From the NCBI GenBank assembly GCA_964447015.1, contig CAYUQU010000006.1, forward strand, positions 1-64,000: a DNA stretch of 64,000 nt, read 5' to 3'. Shown one piece after another: positions 9,426 to 18,685 of this stretch (position 1 is the first letter of the stretch; each line of letters begins with the position of its first letter). The translations under genes and the position numbers were made by a program. The notes beneath the pieces were generated by a model that made no database searches, had not been told where the DNA came from, and saw only the letters and a program-made list of their open reading frames with translations. The stretch comes from Wandonia sp964447015 (GTDB lineage: Bacteria; Bacteroidota; Bacteroidia; Flavobacteriales_D; Crocinitomicaceae).

Positions 9426-10292
9426 TTATTTAGTGTAATAAGATTTTAGAAAATTCAGAGGAGTAACTCCTATGTGCTTTTTGAAAAATCGGATAAAATA
9501 AGAAGGTTCGTTGAAACCCAATTCATCACTTATTTGGTTGACATTATATTCTGAATGCATTAACATCCTTTGCGCTTCTAATAATACACGATTACTGATT
9601 AGTTGGGTACTTGTTTTATTAAAACATTCTTTTGTAATTCTATTTAAATGTTTTTCTGAGATATTCAACATGTTTGCATAATCCCTTGCAAATTTTGTCT
9701 TTTTAAAATTTAATTCAATGATCTCTTCGAACTTTCGAACTGTTTGTAAATAAACAGCACTTTTAACTTTGTGGGTGGGTACATAGACTCGGGATATATT
9801 AATGTATATTAAAGTAACTAAAGAATGTATTTTCTCCCACTTGAGTAGCTCATTTTTCCTGTTTTCCTGAACCAGTTCTTGCATTAATTTTGTTAAATCC
9901 CAAAACATTTCACCCTCAATTTTAATGTTTGGTGAGTTTTGGAAAGAGGAGTAAAACTCAAAATCATTTAAACTAGAAGTAATGTATCTTTTGTCATAAA
10001 AATCTCTTGAATGAAAAAAGACATATCCGTCAATGTCATTAGAAAGTTCCCAATAATGCATTTCACCAGGTTTTAAAATAAACAATGATCCAGGCTCTAC
10101 TGGATATGTCTCAAAATCTACTTCGTGTTTTCCGCTTCCTTCAGTAAACAATATGATTAAGTAAAAATCATGTTTGTGAGGGAGTTTGGTAAAGTGATGT
10201 TCTTTTACGTGCAGATTCACATAATTTGCATAAAAATGCTTTTCATTACGCTCTGATTGAAATTCAGTGATACTGTAAATGGGCAACTTCAT
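9426..10292 (-). CDS. AraC-family transcriptional regulator
   Basis: 288 aa. The N-terminal half is a cupin-like sensor domain (HHFTKLPHKHDFYLIILF, VEPGSLFILKPGEMHYWEL). The C-terminal 100 residues carry the paired helix-turn-helix of AraC/XylS proteins, ending in the family signature NVNQISDELGFNEPSYFIRF-FKKHIGVTP. It is divergent from the DUF983 gene with about 94 bp between the starts, so it may control itself and that neighbour. The ligand is unknown. The start is supported by the downstream cupin fold and the lack of a credible upstream ATG. Confidence 0.9.
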   Translation of the reverse strand: MKLPIYSITEFQSERNEKHFYANYVNLHVKEHHFTKLPHKHDFYLIILFTEGSGKHEVDFETYPVEPGSLFILKPGEMHYWELSNDIDGYVFFHSRDFYDKRYITSSLNDFEFYSSFQNSPNIKIEGEMFWDLTKLMQELVQENRKNELLKWEKIHSLVTLIYINISRVYVPTHKVKSAVYLQTVRKFEEIIELNFKKTKFARDYANMLNISEKHLNRITKECFNKTSTQLISNRVLLEAQRMLMHSEYNVNQISDELGFNEPSYFIRFFKKHIGVTPLNFLKSYYTK

Positions 10293-10386
10293 GCCCGAAT
10301 ATACAAAAATGTCTGAATTATTCTATTATGTGCGTAAATTGTAGTGACGAAAAAACTCTTTTTGTACGACCTTTGTATCATCAAAA

Positions 10387-10743
10387 ATGAAGAATATGTT
10401 CCGCTTTATCAGAAATGTTTATCAAGGAAAATGTCCGAAATGTAAAGAAGGAAATACGTTCTCAAAAGAGGGTTCGTTCCTAGCTCTTCCAAAGATGCAC
10501 GAATCTTGTTCACATTGTGGTTATAGATTTGATAGAGAACCTGGCTATTTTATTGGAGCAATGTATCTCAGTTATGGTTTATCCGTCGCTCAGTGCGTCA
10601 TTGTGTATGTCCTTTTACATCTCTTTTTACCTGATTTAGCTATAGGATGGATTCTTGGACTCCTCGTTCTTACATTATTGATACTAGCAAAAACAAATTA
10701 TAAATGGTCACGTATATTGTATATATACATCTTTCCCTGGTAA
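10387..10743 (+). CDS. DUF983 zinc-ribbon membrane protein
   Basis: 118 aa. Two CxxC pairs (CPKC near residue 17, CSHCG near 41) form an N-terminal zinc-ribbon-like segment, followed by EPGYFIGAMYLSYG, the DUF983 hallmark, and two hydrophobic helices. The family is common in Bacteroidota and Alphaproteobacteria, and its function is unknown. A GACCTTTG box just upstream is a near match to TAnnTTTG. It is divergent from the AraC gene, which suggests a regulatory link but does not prove it. Confidence 0.85.
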   Translation: MKNMFRFIRNVYQGKCPKCKEGNTFSKEGSFLALPKMHESCSHCGYRFDREPGYFIGAMYLSYGLSVAQCVIVYVLLHLFLPDLAIGWILGLLVLTLLILAKTNYKWSRILYIYIFPW

Positions 10744-10820
10744 TACATTTAGCTTTAGTGAACCACATTTTTAGAATTTTATCGTAAATCTTACAGTTTA
10801 AAAATCAGCACGCTATTCAA

Positions 10821-13082
10821 TCAATCCCCCGCAATAGTATACTTCATAATCAGCCCTTTCAATTCAACCTCCTCTTCGGTAGTCGCTTTAAAGTTCATTG
10901 CCATTTTTCGGAGTGAGCTTGCATTTAAATCGCTTTTGAATACAGATTTACGCAGTTCCAATCCAAATGCAATCACTAAATTGAGGAGTTCATTCTCAGT
11001 TTGTGCGTGCTTTTTATTGAGGTGATACTGTCTTTCGATACTCAAACTGTCTTCCATGGGTTTGTAGCGCAGTTTTACAAAAGCGAGGTCATTATCAAAG
11101 AAAGTGGATTTTGTTTTTACGAAATGACTCTCCACATCTTCGGCTTTTCCGTGCTCAATTTCGTAGACTGCTGTGACGTGGTGACCGTAACCAATCTCAC
11201 CTGCATCTTTTGTGTCGTCGGTAAAATCTCTTGGTTTTAATAAACGACTTTCGTAACCGATTAATCGGTAGTTTTGCACGAGTTTGGGGTTGAATTCTAC
11301 ATTTAGTTTTACATCGCGGGCTATATTCATCAGATTTCCGATGTCGTTTACCAAAACCTTTTTCATATCGTTTAAATTTCGAATGTAAAAGTGATTACCA
11401 TCGCCACTTTTCGCCAAACTTTCTAAGGTGCTGTTTTTGTAATTCCCCATCCCAAAACCGAGAGCAGTGAGGTAAATCCCTTGCCCTCTTTTTTCGGTAA
11501 TATAGTCGCGCAACTCTGTGGGATTGTGAATTCCCACATTAAAATCTCCATCGGTTGCTAAGATGATACGGTTGTTGAGTTCTGGGTCGAAATTTTCTTC
11601 GGCTATTCTGTAAGCTTCTTTGATTCCTCCAATTCCATTTGTGCTTCCGTTTGCATCTAAGTTGTCCAAAGCTTTGAGAATAATCTGTTTCTCATTACAC
11701 TTTGTGGACGGCAAAGCAACTCCGCTATTCCCAGCATAGGTCACTATAGAAATGCGGTCATTCTCGTCCAATGTGGTGACAAAATGTTTCAAGCCTTGAA
11801 TCATTAGTGATAACTTGTCTGGAGAACTCATAGAGCCAGACACATCAATTAAAAAAACAAAGTTGTGCGACTTGCGAGGTAAATCTTTTGGCAAATCCAT
11901 TGCTTTGAGGTGAATAGACACCAACTCGTTTTGTGAATTCCACGCACATGGAGAACGTTCTATTTCCACATGCAGCATCTCATCTTTTGGTACTTCGATA
12001 TTCCGATATTCAAATGAATTAATCATTTCTTCCATCTTTACCGCGTCACGCTGAACGTTTCTTCCGTTGTTTATGGCGTGTTTCAAGTAGGTCCAAGCTC
12101 CCTGATCCACATCCAGTCCAAATGTAGAATGAGGATGGGTGAGGGGAGATAGAAAGTCGTTTTCGTAAATGGGAAGAAAATGGTCGTAGTTTGGCGGTGC
12201 CACATATTCAGTGTGCTGATAGGAACTCGTATTTCTATTTCGACTTCTGCTATAACTCTGATCTGAGTATGTCGTGCGCTCATAGCCTGTAGAACGTGTC
12301 TCAATGCTGATTACTCCACCTGTCACATCACCATAATTGGCGGGGATTCCGCCTGTAATCACGGTCACTTGCTGAATTGCACTTTTCGGAACATTGTGCG
12401 AACCCTGCACCTTAACTCCATCGATGAAATAGATATTTGCATCACCTCTCCCTCCTCGAATGTTAAGATTTTCCGTTCCTTCTTCGTGATACACACCTCC
12501 AACCGTACTTGCCACGCCATTAGCACTCCGAACAGGCATTTTGGTTACATCTTGTCGCGTTACAGTATGCCCCGAGGCGCCACCATCTTTGTCAATCAAG
12601 GGAGTTTGATAGTGAACAATTTCCACTTCAGATAGATAACTTGATGAACTACTGAAAACATCAGAACTCATTGTAATGGTATTCGTATTTACTTTAACCA
12701 CGTGCCTGTCATGTCCTTGAGGAGAAACTTGATAATCCTTCCCCGTTAAATTAACCAGTTCTTCTTCCGCAAAATTGAGCAAAGCCGTATATTGAAACAC
12801 TTGATTCTCTTGAATGAATATAACGACTTTCTCATTTGTCAGGCTATCGAGCACAAATCGCACTTCGGTTTGCCCCGGTCTGAGCTTCTCGAAATTGACC
12901 ACTCCATGTGCATCCGTTTTCAATTCCGCGCAAACAGAATCCTGCCAAATTTCCACAACCAAATCCGAAATAGGACTCAACTCTTTTTCGTCCATACACG
13001 TAATTACCGCTCGCCCATATTGCCCGAAACCTGCAAAAGAAACACTCAGCGCACTGATGATAGTAAAGATTATTGTTTTCAT
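10821..13082 (-). CDS. TonB-plug / von Willebrand A fusion protein
   Basis: 753 aa with a signal peptide (MKTIIFTIISALSVSFAGFG). Residues about 25-115 form a carboxypeptidase-regulatory-like beta domain. Residues about 175-265 match the plug domain of TonB-dependent receptors (ENLNIRGGRGDANIYFIDG, GGIPANYGDVTGG), but no 22-strand barrel follows. Instead residues about 320-750 are a YfbK-type von Willebrand A protein with an intact MIDAS motif DVSGSM (about 413-418), a conserved RIILATDGDFNVG and the VWA C-terminal extension. VWA domains bind metal and mediate protein-protein contacts. The plug may dock the protein to an outer-membrane partner or be a relic of fusion. It is a single gene. Confidence 0.88.
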   Translation of the reverse strand: MKTIIFTIISALSVSFAGFGQYGRAVITCMDEKELSPISDLVVEIWQDSVCAELKTDAHGVVNFEKLRPGQTEVRFVLDSLTNEKVVIFIQENQVFQYTALLNFAEEELVNLTGKDYQVSPQGHDRHVVKVNTNTITMSSDVFSSSSSYLSEVEIVHYQTPLIDKDGGASGHTVTRQDVTKMPVRSANGVASTVGGVYHEEGTENLNIRGGRGDANIYFIDGVKVQGSHNVPKSAIQQVTVITGGIPANYGDVTGGVISIETRSTGYERTTYSDQSYSRSRNRNTSSYQHTEYVAPPNYDHFLPIYENDFLSPLTHPHSTFGLDVDQGAWTYLKHAINNGRNVQRDAVKMEEMINSFEYRNIEVPKDEMLHVEIERSPCAWNSQNELVSIHLKAMDLPKDLPRKSHNFVFLIDVSGSMSSPDKLSLMIQGLKHFVTTLDENDRISIVTYAGNSGVALPSTKCNEKQIILKALDNLDANGSTNGIGGIKEAYRIAEENFDPELNNRIILATDGDFNVGIHNPTELRDYITEKRGQGIYLTALGFGMGNYKNSTLESLAKSGDGNHFYIRNLNDMKKVLVNDIGNLMNIARDVKLNVEFNPKLVQNYRLIGYESRLLKPRDFTDDTKDAGEIGYGHHVTAVYEIEHGKAEDVESHFVKTKSTFFDNDLAFVKLRYKPMEDSLSIERQYHLNKKHAQTENELLNLVIAFGLELRKSVFKSDLNASSLRKMAMNFKATTEEEVELKGLIMKYTIAGD

Positions 13083-13279
13083 GACTTTGTTTTATTAGTA
13101 GATGCAGGGGGCAGGGGGATTCCATAAAATGAGAGGGATAGGATTTGTTTTAGGAGTGAAGAATTGACAGTTTAGCATACTAACCTCTTGAATAGAGTTG
13201 AGCTACAGAGGTATGAGTTTTTTAGTTATTTTTGGTGGGAGACAAGGAAGATGTGCATACTGATAAGTTGTAATACAAA

Positions 13280-13789
13280 ATGACAAGAAGCTGGATAATA
13301 ACAGAGAAAACAATTAGTGTATTACAAATTATTTGGGGTGGGCTTATGCTCAGTTTGACAATTTGGAGTGCTAAATTATTGATTGATTTTGGAGTTGAAC
13401 ATCTTGAATTGACTTGGGAGAATATTTCCTTACCCAAGATACTCAAGAATTATCATTTTCGACTACTTCTTTCATTATTGACAATCTTTGGCGGGTTGAC
13501 TTTAATGATTAATAAGAGAATTGGATGGATATTAAGCGTAGTTACTTCACTCTTATATGGAATTACAACAATTTTGGCGTTTCAGAAAGTAAAAATGGAT
13601 ACATCATTCAAACTTGATATTTATGATTTGTTAGCAGGGCTTATAGCAATCTTATTTTTTACAATATTTGGACTTCTCTTGACGAGACAATTTCGAAATA
13701 AGTATAAACCAACTAATAAAACATGGTGGATAATTGTTGGGCTTGTGATTTTACTATTGGTAGATAGATTATTAATTGATGGATTTTAA
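13280..13789 (+). CDS. Four-helix membrane hypothetical protein
   Basis: 169 aa with four predicted membrane segments (around residues 8-33, 55-75, 80-98 and 105-165 with a short loop). No conserved motif is recognised. It lies 14 bp upstream of the next gene on the same strand and probably begins an operon with it. The sequence is strongly AT-rich, as are the next six genes, in contrast to the housekeeping blocks. That makes this 3.6-kb stretch look like accessory DNA. Confidence 0.7.
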   Translation: MTRSWIITEKTISVLQIIWGGLMLSLTIWSAKLLIDFGVEHLELTWENISLPKILKNYHFRLLLSLLTIFGGLTLMINKRIGWILSVVTSLLYGITTILAFQKVKMDTSFKLDIYDLLAGLIAILFFTIFGLLLTRQFRNKYKPTNKTWWIIVGLVILLLVDRLLIDGF

Positions 13790-13803
13790 TTTGGAAAATT
13801 TAT

Positions 13804-14520
13804 ATGAAACAAATCTTCGTTATTATATCATTTCTGTTTCCGTTTATGAGTTTGGCTCAAATGACAGACACAACTTGTATAAAGTATAGGTGGATAGCTT
13901 TAAAACCTACTGAGGTAAATAAAGACGTGTTTCTTCTTGATTCAACATATGGAGAAAATCTAGATTTAGTTTTTACAATCAAAAGACTTGTTGAAGAAAA
14001 TAAAATGAATATTTACAATCAAAATAAAGGACCTTTTGGAATGAAGGGTTGGTATTATATCGATTATCACCAAGAAATGGAAAATAAGCTAAAAGATTCT
14101 ATTTCATATTGGGGCTATGATCCATATTTTGAAATTATAGTGCAAGCTGATATGCCACTGGTAGATATGTATGGTGAAGATAGTTTGTATTTTGAAAATG
14201 GGGGATGGTCAATTGTTTATCCCTTACCTGATATTTTTATTTTCCCTTCAAAAATATGCGATGAAATTAGAATAAAAGAAGAACGTGTCTATAATGATTC
14301 CACTAAGAAATTTGAGTATTCACCTGTTGGTTTAAGTTTCTATTTTAAAGGACATAATTATTGGCGAGGGCATGAGAAATTTTGGGTTGATTTAAGAGAA
14401 TTATTTGAGGTGATTGAAGACAAGTCGAAATATCCATGGTATGAGGCCATTGTAAACAAAAACTACCAAGGCTTTCAATATATGCAGGTTTCATGCTATG
14501 ATGATGAGATAAAGAACTAA
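13804..14520 (+). CDS. Secreted hypothetical protein
   Basis: 238 aa with a signal peptide (MKQIFVIISFLFPFMSLAQ). The mature part is rich in Trp and Tyr and has no recognised domain, lipobox or sorting tail. It follows the four-helix membrane gene by 14 bp, so the two are likely co-transcribed. The product would be periplasmic or outer-membrane-associated; function is unknown. Confidence 0.7.
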   Translation: MKQIFVIISFLFPFMSLAQMTDTTCIKYRWIALKPTEVNKDVFLLDSTYGENLDLVFTIKRLVEENKMNIYNQNKGPFGMKGWYYIDYHQEMENKLKDSISYWGYDPYFEIIVQADMPLVDMYGEDSLYFENGGWSIVYPLPDIFIFPSKICDEIRIKEERVYNDSTKKFEYSPVGLSFYFKGHNYWRGHEKFWVDLRELFEVIEDKSKYPWYEAIVNKNYQGFQYMQVSCYDDEIKN

Positions 14521-14576
14521 ACTATATTGATGAAATTTCTATATGTCTTAACTTTCAGGTATTTAAAAACGACACC

Positions 14577-15251
14577 ATGCAAACAAAAAAACATACAGCT
14601 TGGAAAAAAAACCGAAAATTCGGTGACGTAATGGGTGGTCGAAAAAAAATCAAACTTGCTGATAAGGTGTTTAGTAGACAACATAATTTGACTGCCCCTA
14701 ATGAAGGAGATGAAATACCAATTTTTATAATTGATAATCCTTCACGCGATTTTTATTTTCCTGTAACAGTCGAAGAAGTTAAACAAATACTCGGTCGACT
14801 TCCTAACGACCACACAGATCACTTGACTCACATTTGGTTTCAAAAGGTTAAAAAATCGGATTATTTAGAAGGGAAAACTTTTCAAGGTTCTTTTATTTGT
14901 GGAAGTGGCGTTTATTTAATTATTCTTCATCCATTTCCAACCGATAACAAAATGAGATTTGGAAAATCAAAACCCCTAAAGAAGACACTTAATTTTTATA
15001 AGAATTACGTGACAGAACTGAAAGAAGATAAAGATGGCTGGTTTCTACAATGGACTGAAGAAACGATAAAAAAGTATTATTTGGAAAGCTTATTTCTTCA
15101 CGAAATCGGACACTCAATTGATAGTTTTTATAAACGCTATTGGAGCAAGGCAACAGCACAAAAAAGAGAAAATTGGGCAGACAATTATGTGGCGGTTTGG
15201 GCAGACCAAATTAGAGAAACGTATGAGCCGAATGAAATACTAAATAAATAA
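14577..15251 (+). CDS. Putative zinc-metallopeptidase-like protein (HEIGH)
   Basis: 224 aa, no signal peptide. Near the C terminus (about residue 175) it has LFLHEIGHSID, an HExxH zinc site, followed about 20 residues later by ENWADNYVAVWA. There E198 is positioned to be the third ligand, as in gluzincin-type peptidases. The first 170 residues are basic and not recognised. It sits 9 bp before a second HExxH gene on the same strand. Whether it is an active peptidase or a structural homologue cannot be told from sequence. Confidence 0.65.
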   Translation: MQTKKHTAWKKNRKFGDVMGGRKKIKLADKVFSRQHNLTAPNEGDEIPIFIIDNPSRDFYFPVTVEEVKQILGRLPNDHTDHLTHIWFQKVKKSDYLEGKTFQGSFICGSGVYLIILHPFPTDNKMRFGKSKPLKKTLNFYKNYVTELKEDKDGWFLQWTEETIKKYYLESLFLHEIGHSIDSFYKRYWSKATAQKRENWADNYVAVWADQIRETYEPNEILNK

Positions 15252-15260
15252 CCCCTACCA

Positions 15261-16043
15261 ATGTTCAATCTTTTTAAATCCAAAAAGCATCACGAACCTT
15301 TAAACTATGAACTAAGAAAGTATTTCGAGAATAGCTTTCTTTGGTTGATGCAGGAATTTCCCGAAACTAAAATTGAGGAGCGAAAAATCTTAGTACCGAC
15401 AAAAGAGGACTTTCCAATAACGTGGAATAAAAGCCATGAGAATGCCTATGATGCGCTCAAGATTATTTGTCATAATATGGAGATAGATCCAAACGAAGTT
15501 GAAATGGACTTTTATGATAATGGGATTAAGGAATTTGACATGGGAGCGTCTGTGATCTTTATTGAGTCTGATCCCGATAATCCTGAGGCAGCAGGACTTT
15601 ATCATCACGAAAAAGTAAACGGCAAATTCCAAATCTCCATTGACCAAGCTTTAATTGAATCTCCTGATTCTCTAATAGCCACTATTGCACATGAACTCGC
15701 CCATGTAAAATTGTTGGGTGGAAAGAAACTAGAAGAAAATGACGAAATGCTCACAGACTTCACAACCGTTTTCTTTGGCTTAGGGATATTCAATGCAAAC
15801 ATGTCTTTTCAGTTTGACAGGAAAACAGACAGATGGGGATACAAAATTCTAGGTTACCTTAAAGTTGAAGAATGGGCTTATGCTTTAGCGTTATTGGCGT
15901 TTATTAGAAATGAAGACAACCCAAGTTGGAAAGAATACCTTAGCAGAGGAATAAAAAGTGATTTCGAGAAAAGCTTAAAGTATATGATTGAGAATGAAAA
16001 AGAAATTTTTCGATTTGAGGATGGTGAAGGGGGATGTGGTTAG
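15261..16043 (+). CDS. Putative zinc-metallopeptidase-like protein (HELAH)
   Basis: 260 aa, cytoplasmic by sequence. TIAHELAHVKLLGG contains an HExxH site at residues 144-148. Downstream LEENDEMLTDFTTVFFGLG offers E/D residues about 15-20 positions later that could be the third ligand. The pattern resembles proteins annotated as hypothetical zinc peptidases in polymorphic-toxin and accessory loci. It is tightly coupled to the HEIGH gene upstream, so the two may act together. Function is unknown. Confidence 0.68.
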   Translation: MFNLFKSKKHHEPLNYELRKYFENSFLWLMQEFPETKIEERKILVPTKEDFPITWNKSHENAYDALKIICHNMEIDPNEVEMDFYDNGIKEFDMGASVIFIESDPDNPEAAGLYHHEKVNGKFQISIDQALIESPDSLIATIAHELAHVKLLGGKKLEENDEMLTDFTTVFFGLGIFNANMSFQFDRKTDRWGYKILGYLKVEEWAYALALLAFIRNEDNPSWKEYLSRGIKSDFEKSLKYMIENEKEIFRFEDGEGGCG

Positions 16044-16100
16044 TGATAACGTGTTTACAATCAAGTTCTAGAATTATGTTTTAATAATTTAATTGTAAAT

Positions 16101-16874
16101 TTGAATTTATCAGGCGAATACGGAAGTGAGCAGGGCAAAATAGAATTAATCATCTCTGAAAATATTATTTACAAGTATATGAATGAAGTCGTAAAAATGA
16201 TCTTAGAAAACAAGCCTGAGTACAAAATTTACATTGATTATTTGGATAAAATTTATTCAAATAAGTTTTCTAAGAAAATTACTTCGGAGGAAAATGATAT
16301 TAATGCTCTATCTTTATTGACCGAAATAGAATTAGGTTATACACTCCATCAATTATTTGAAGATGTAAAATATGAGCCAACAATAAATGGAAAAAAACCT
16401 GATTGGTTGGTAAATAGTTTCGGAGAAAACCTGATTTTTGAAGTTCGCAAAATCAATCCATTAGAAAAAGACGTTACTGATACTATAACACGTTTTAAGA
16501 ATGGTGAGTATTTTGGAAATACTAGAACTACGTTTTCTTTTTCCCAGAAGGAATTTGAGGCTTCAATGGGTAAAATAATAGCAAAAGAGGAGTCATACAG
16601 AAGTCTCATTACCGAAGATAATTATAAACTTTTAGTATATTTTGATGTTGTAATGTTGCCTTGTTATTGTCTGACAAAAGATGATTTTAGAGGCCTTTTT
16701 GATTTTGATAAACCCACTTTCCCATTAAGTAAATATCCGACTTTTATAGAGAATGTATCGGGTATTTTAGCGAAACCAAATTTTGGAGGTAAAGTTTTTA
16801 TTTCCAATAATCAGTCCAAGTATCTTTTAAACAACGAAAATCTAAAAATATTGGAAAACCTAAATGAATTCTAG
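16101..16874 (+). CDS. Hypothetical protein with possible PD-(D/E)xK-like core
   Basis: 257 aa with no signal peptide. The first codon appears to be TTG; the first in-frame ATG is about 26 codons later (MNEVVKMILENKPEY), so the true start could be there. In the middle, E-x-GYTLHQLF, then KPDWLVNSFGENLIFEVRK gives the order E...D...ExR/K seen in restriction-endonuclease-like folds, but the match is weak. It lies after the two peptidase-like genes in the same AT-rich stretch. No firm function. Confidence 0.5.
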   Translation: MNLSGEYGSEQGKIELIISENIIYKYMNEVVKMILENKPEYKIYIDYLDKIYSNKFSKKITSEENDINALSLLTEIELGYTLHQLFEDVKYEPTINGKKPDWLVNSFGENLIFEVRKINPLEKDVTDTITRFKNGEYFGNTRTTFSFSQKEFEASMGKIIAKEESYRSLITEDNYKLLVYFDVVMLPCYCLTKDDFRGLFDFDKPTFPLSKYPTFIENVSGILAKPNFGGKVFISNNQSKYLLNNENLKILENLNEF

Positions 16875-16932
16875 ACATAATCATCGTTTTATATTAAATT
16901 AAAATCTATCAAACTTCTCAAATGGATCAAAA

Positions 16933-17334
16933 ATGATAAGCATATTATTATTCATATTTTTTCTTTATATGTCTGTTCGAACTACAAGAAGGGAACTTAA
17001 ATATTTTAAACAGTATCTTTTTTTAAAACAGAATGGAGCAGAAATTTCTGCAAAAATTGTGGATTATGTGCCTAATAAATATACTTATGGAGGGATTCCT
17101 GTTCTGGAGTATCAATTAAATGATTTCAATTTTAGAAACCCCATAATACATTCAGAGTTTGACTTTTCTCATTTATTTTATCGTCCAGGGAAAATAGTCA
17201 CAATATATTGTGACAAAGAAAACAATGAGATATGTGTAATAAAATCAAAAACTCAACTACTTATTATTCTTCTAGGTATGCTCCTCATTTATGGAGGATT
17301 GATTTTTTCGATTTTTGTACTTTGTGATTGGTAG
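16933..17334 (+). CDS. DUF3592-like membrane protein
   Basis: 133 aa. An N-terminal membrane helix (about 1-17) and a C-terminal one (about 105-130) enclose a small beta domain with YRPGKIVTIYCDKENNEICVI, the pattern of the DUF3592 family. That family is common and of unknown role, often near secreted or immunity genes. It is a stand-alone gene in the AT-rich accessory stretch. Confidence 0.65.
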   Translation: MISILLFIFFLYMSVRTTRRELKYFKQYLFLKQNGAEISAKIVDYVPNKYTYGGIPVLEYQLNDFNFRNPIIHSEFDFSHLFYRPGKIVTIYCDKENNEICVIKSKTQLLIILLGMLLIYGGLIFSIFVLCDW

Positions 17335-17396
17335 GTGGTGTCACCTGTTATTTGTTTAAAAAAGTAACAGCAAATAATTCAACACATACGCTGAAA

Positions 17397-17732
17397 TTAG
17401 TTTTCCAATATATAAGTCGTTACCATTATAGTTGCTCCGCTTGCAAGTGCTATAGACCCTCGGACTTCAGAAATAATTTTAAAACCGTTGTTTCGATATT
17501 TTAGTAGGATTTTATTTATTGTTATTTGATTTGACTCAAGGTCTTTATAATAGAATGGTATGAGTTCAACCTCTTCGATTTTCTTCTCATTTTCTATAAC
17601 TATAATTTTATTATAGCCTTTGTCTGCCGACTCGTAAGTATTAATTGTCAACAAGCTGTTGTTTTGAGCAAACACGTTGTTTAAAAATAAACAAGTCAAA
17701 ATAACGAATGTGAATGCAATAACCTTTTTCAT
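17397..17732 (-). CDS. Small secreted hypothetical protein
   Basis: 111 aa with a clear signal peptide (MKKVIAFTFVILTCLFLNNV, then FAQ). The 90-residue mature part is beta-rich and not recognised. It is convergent with the DUF3592-like gene. The frame upstream of the ATG at 17732 overlaps an alternative frame without coding character. Confidence 0.6.
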   Translation of the reverse strand: MKKVIAFTFVILTCLFLNNVFAQNNSLLTINTYESADKGYNKIIVIENEKKIEEVELIPFYYKDLESNQITINKILLKYRNNGFKIISEVRGSIALASGATIMVTTYILEN

Positions 17733-17840
17733 AATTTTTCTCGAATTTATTTAACCTCGTTCCAATCGGCATAAAGCTAGTGAAAAATAAGCCATTTCTG
17801 TAGCAATACACTGAAGAATTTACTCGAGAAAATAGTTCAA

Positions 17841-17871
17841 TTAACCGCAATGGCGCGGAGTACGCAAAGGG
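17841..17871. repeat. Single arm of the AACCGCAAAG repeat family
   Basis: ATTAACCGCAATGGCGCGGA is followed by GTACGCAAAGGG. The wording matches the left arm at 6882-6971, but no complementary arm follows, so this looks like a degenerate or solo copy. It lies in the 250-bp gap before the DUF4468 gene. Confidence 0.5.
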
Positions 17872-17980
17872 ATTTATTATAATTAAAACTTATGTATCAT
17901 TGAATAAAACTCTGTGATTGTCTGATGTTTAATAAAAAAAATAGTACTTTTGAAAGTAAGAAATCGTTAAATAGAGCATC

Positions 17981-18535
17981 ATGATAAATAGCAAATTAGT
18001 TTTACAACTACTTATACTCTTATTTTCTTCTTCATGTGTCGCTCAAGTTGTATGGGAGGAAGAAAGTCAATCTGCAAGAATGGATGGTATTATACAGGTT
18101 GAGGATGTCTCTATGCAAGAGTTATACGAACGTTCTAAAGTGTGGATGACGAACAATATTACTTCGTCAAATAAATTATCAGAACACGAGCAAGATTCAG
18201 TTAAACAACTGACAGGACATGGTAATGTTATTTTATCTGGTGGAGGACCTATTAAGAATAAAACGTTAGATTTTAACATCACACTTTATTTCAAAGATGG
18301 AAGGTTGAAATATGTAATAAATCAACTAGTTTTGATGGATTATGGAGGCGCAATAGGTTCTACAGATGGAAGCCCAACATATCAAGAGATGGATCCACTA
18401 TATGAAAAGCAGTTTAAAAAGGGGCAAGGTAAAAAAGGTATTCAACTTTTAATTGATGAAAAATTATCCTCATTAATAAATTCATTAACTAATGCTGTAA
18501 ATAAACAAAGTAAATCGGAAACTGAGGGATGGTAA
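17981..18535 (+). CDS. DUF4468-type secreted protein
   Basis: 184 aa with a signal peptide or lipoprotein-like leader (LLILLFSSSCVAQVVW; the Cys in SSSC could be lipidated). The segment from VSMQELYERSKVWMTN to INQLVLMDYGG matches the DUF4468 pattern with a TBP-like fold, a Bacteroidota envelope family of unknown role. It is monocistronic and convergent with ispE across a long inverted repeat. Confidence 0.75.
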   Translation: MINSKLVLQLLILLFSSSCVAQVVWEEESQSARMDGIIQVEDVSMQELYERSKVWMTNNITSSNKLSEHEQDSVKQLTGHGNVILSGGGPIKNKTLDFNITLYFKDGRLKYVINQLVLMDYGGAIGSTDGSPTYQEMDPLYEKQFKKGQGKKGIQLLIDEKLSSLINSLTNAVNKQSKSETEGW

Positions 18536-18581
18536 TCGATACAAGTTTATTGTTTTGAGTAAATAGTAAGCATCTGAAAAA

Positions 18582-18675
18582 AACTCTCCGTGACCTTTGT
18601 GCCTCCTTAGTGTTCTCCGTGGTTTATCTTTTTAACCACAAGTTCACGGAGTTTTGCACAAAGTCCACAAAGTTT
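18582..18675. repeat. Long inverted repeat (CACGGAG/CACAAAG words)
   Basis: The left arm AACTCTCCGTGACCTTTGTG... and the right arm TTAACCACAAGTTCACGGAG... are near reverse complements over about 42 bp, built of 5-6-bp words at about 10-11-bp intervals. It lies between the convergent DUF4468 and ispE genes. It is a variant of the element at 6882-6971, and a role as a bidirectional terminator is possible. Confidence 0.65.
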
Positions 18676-18685
18676 TTTGTTTTAT

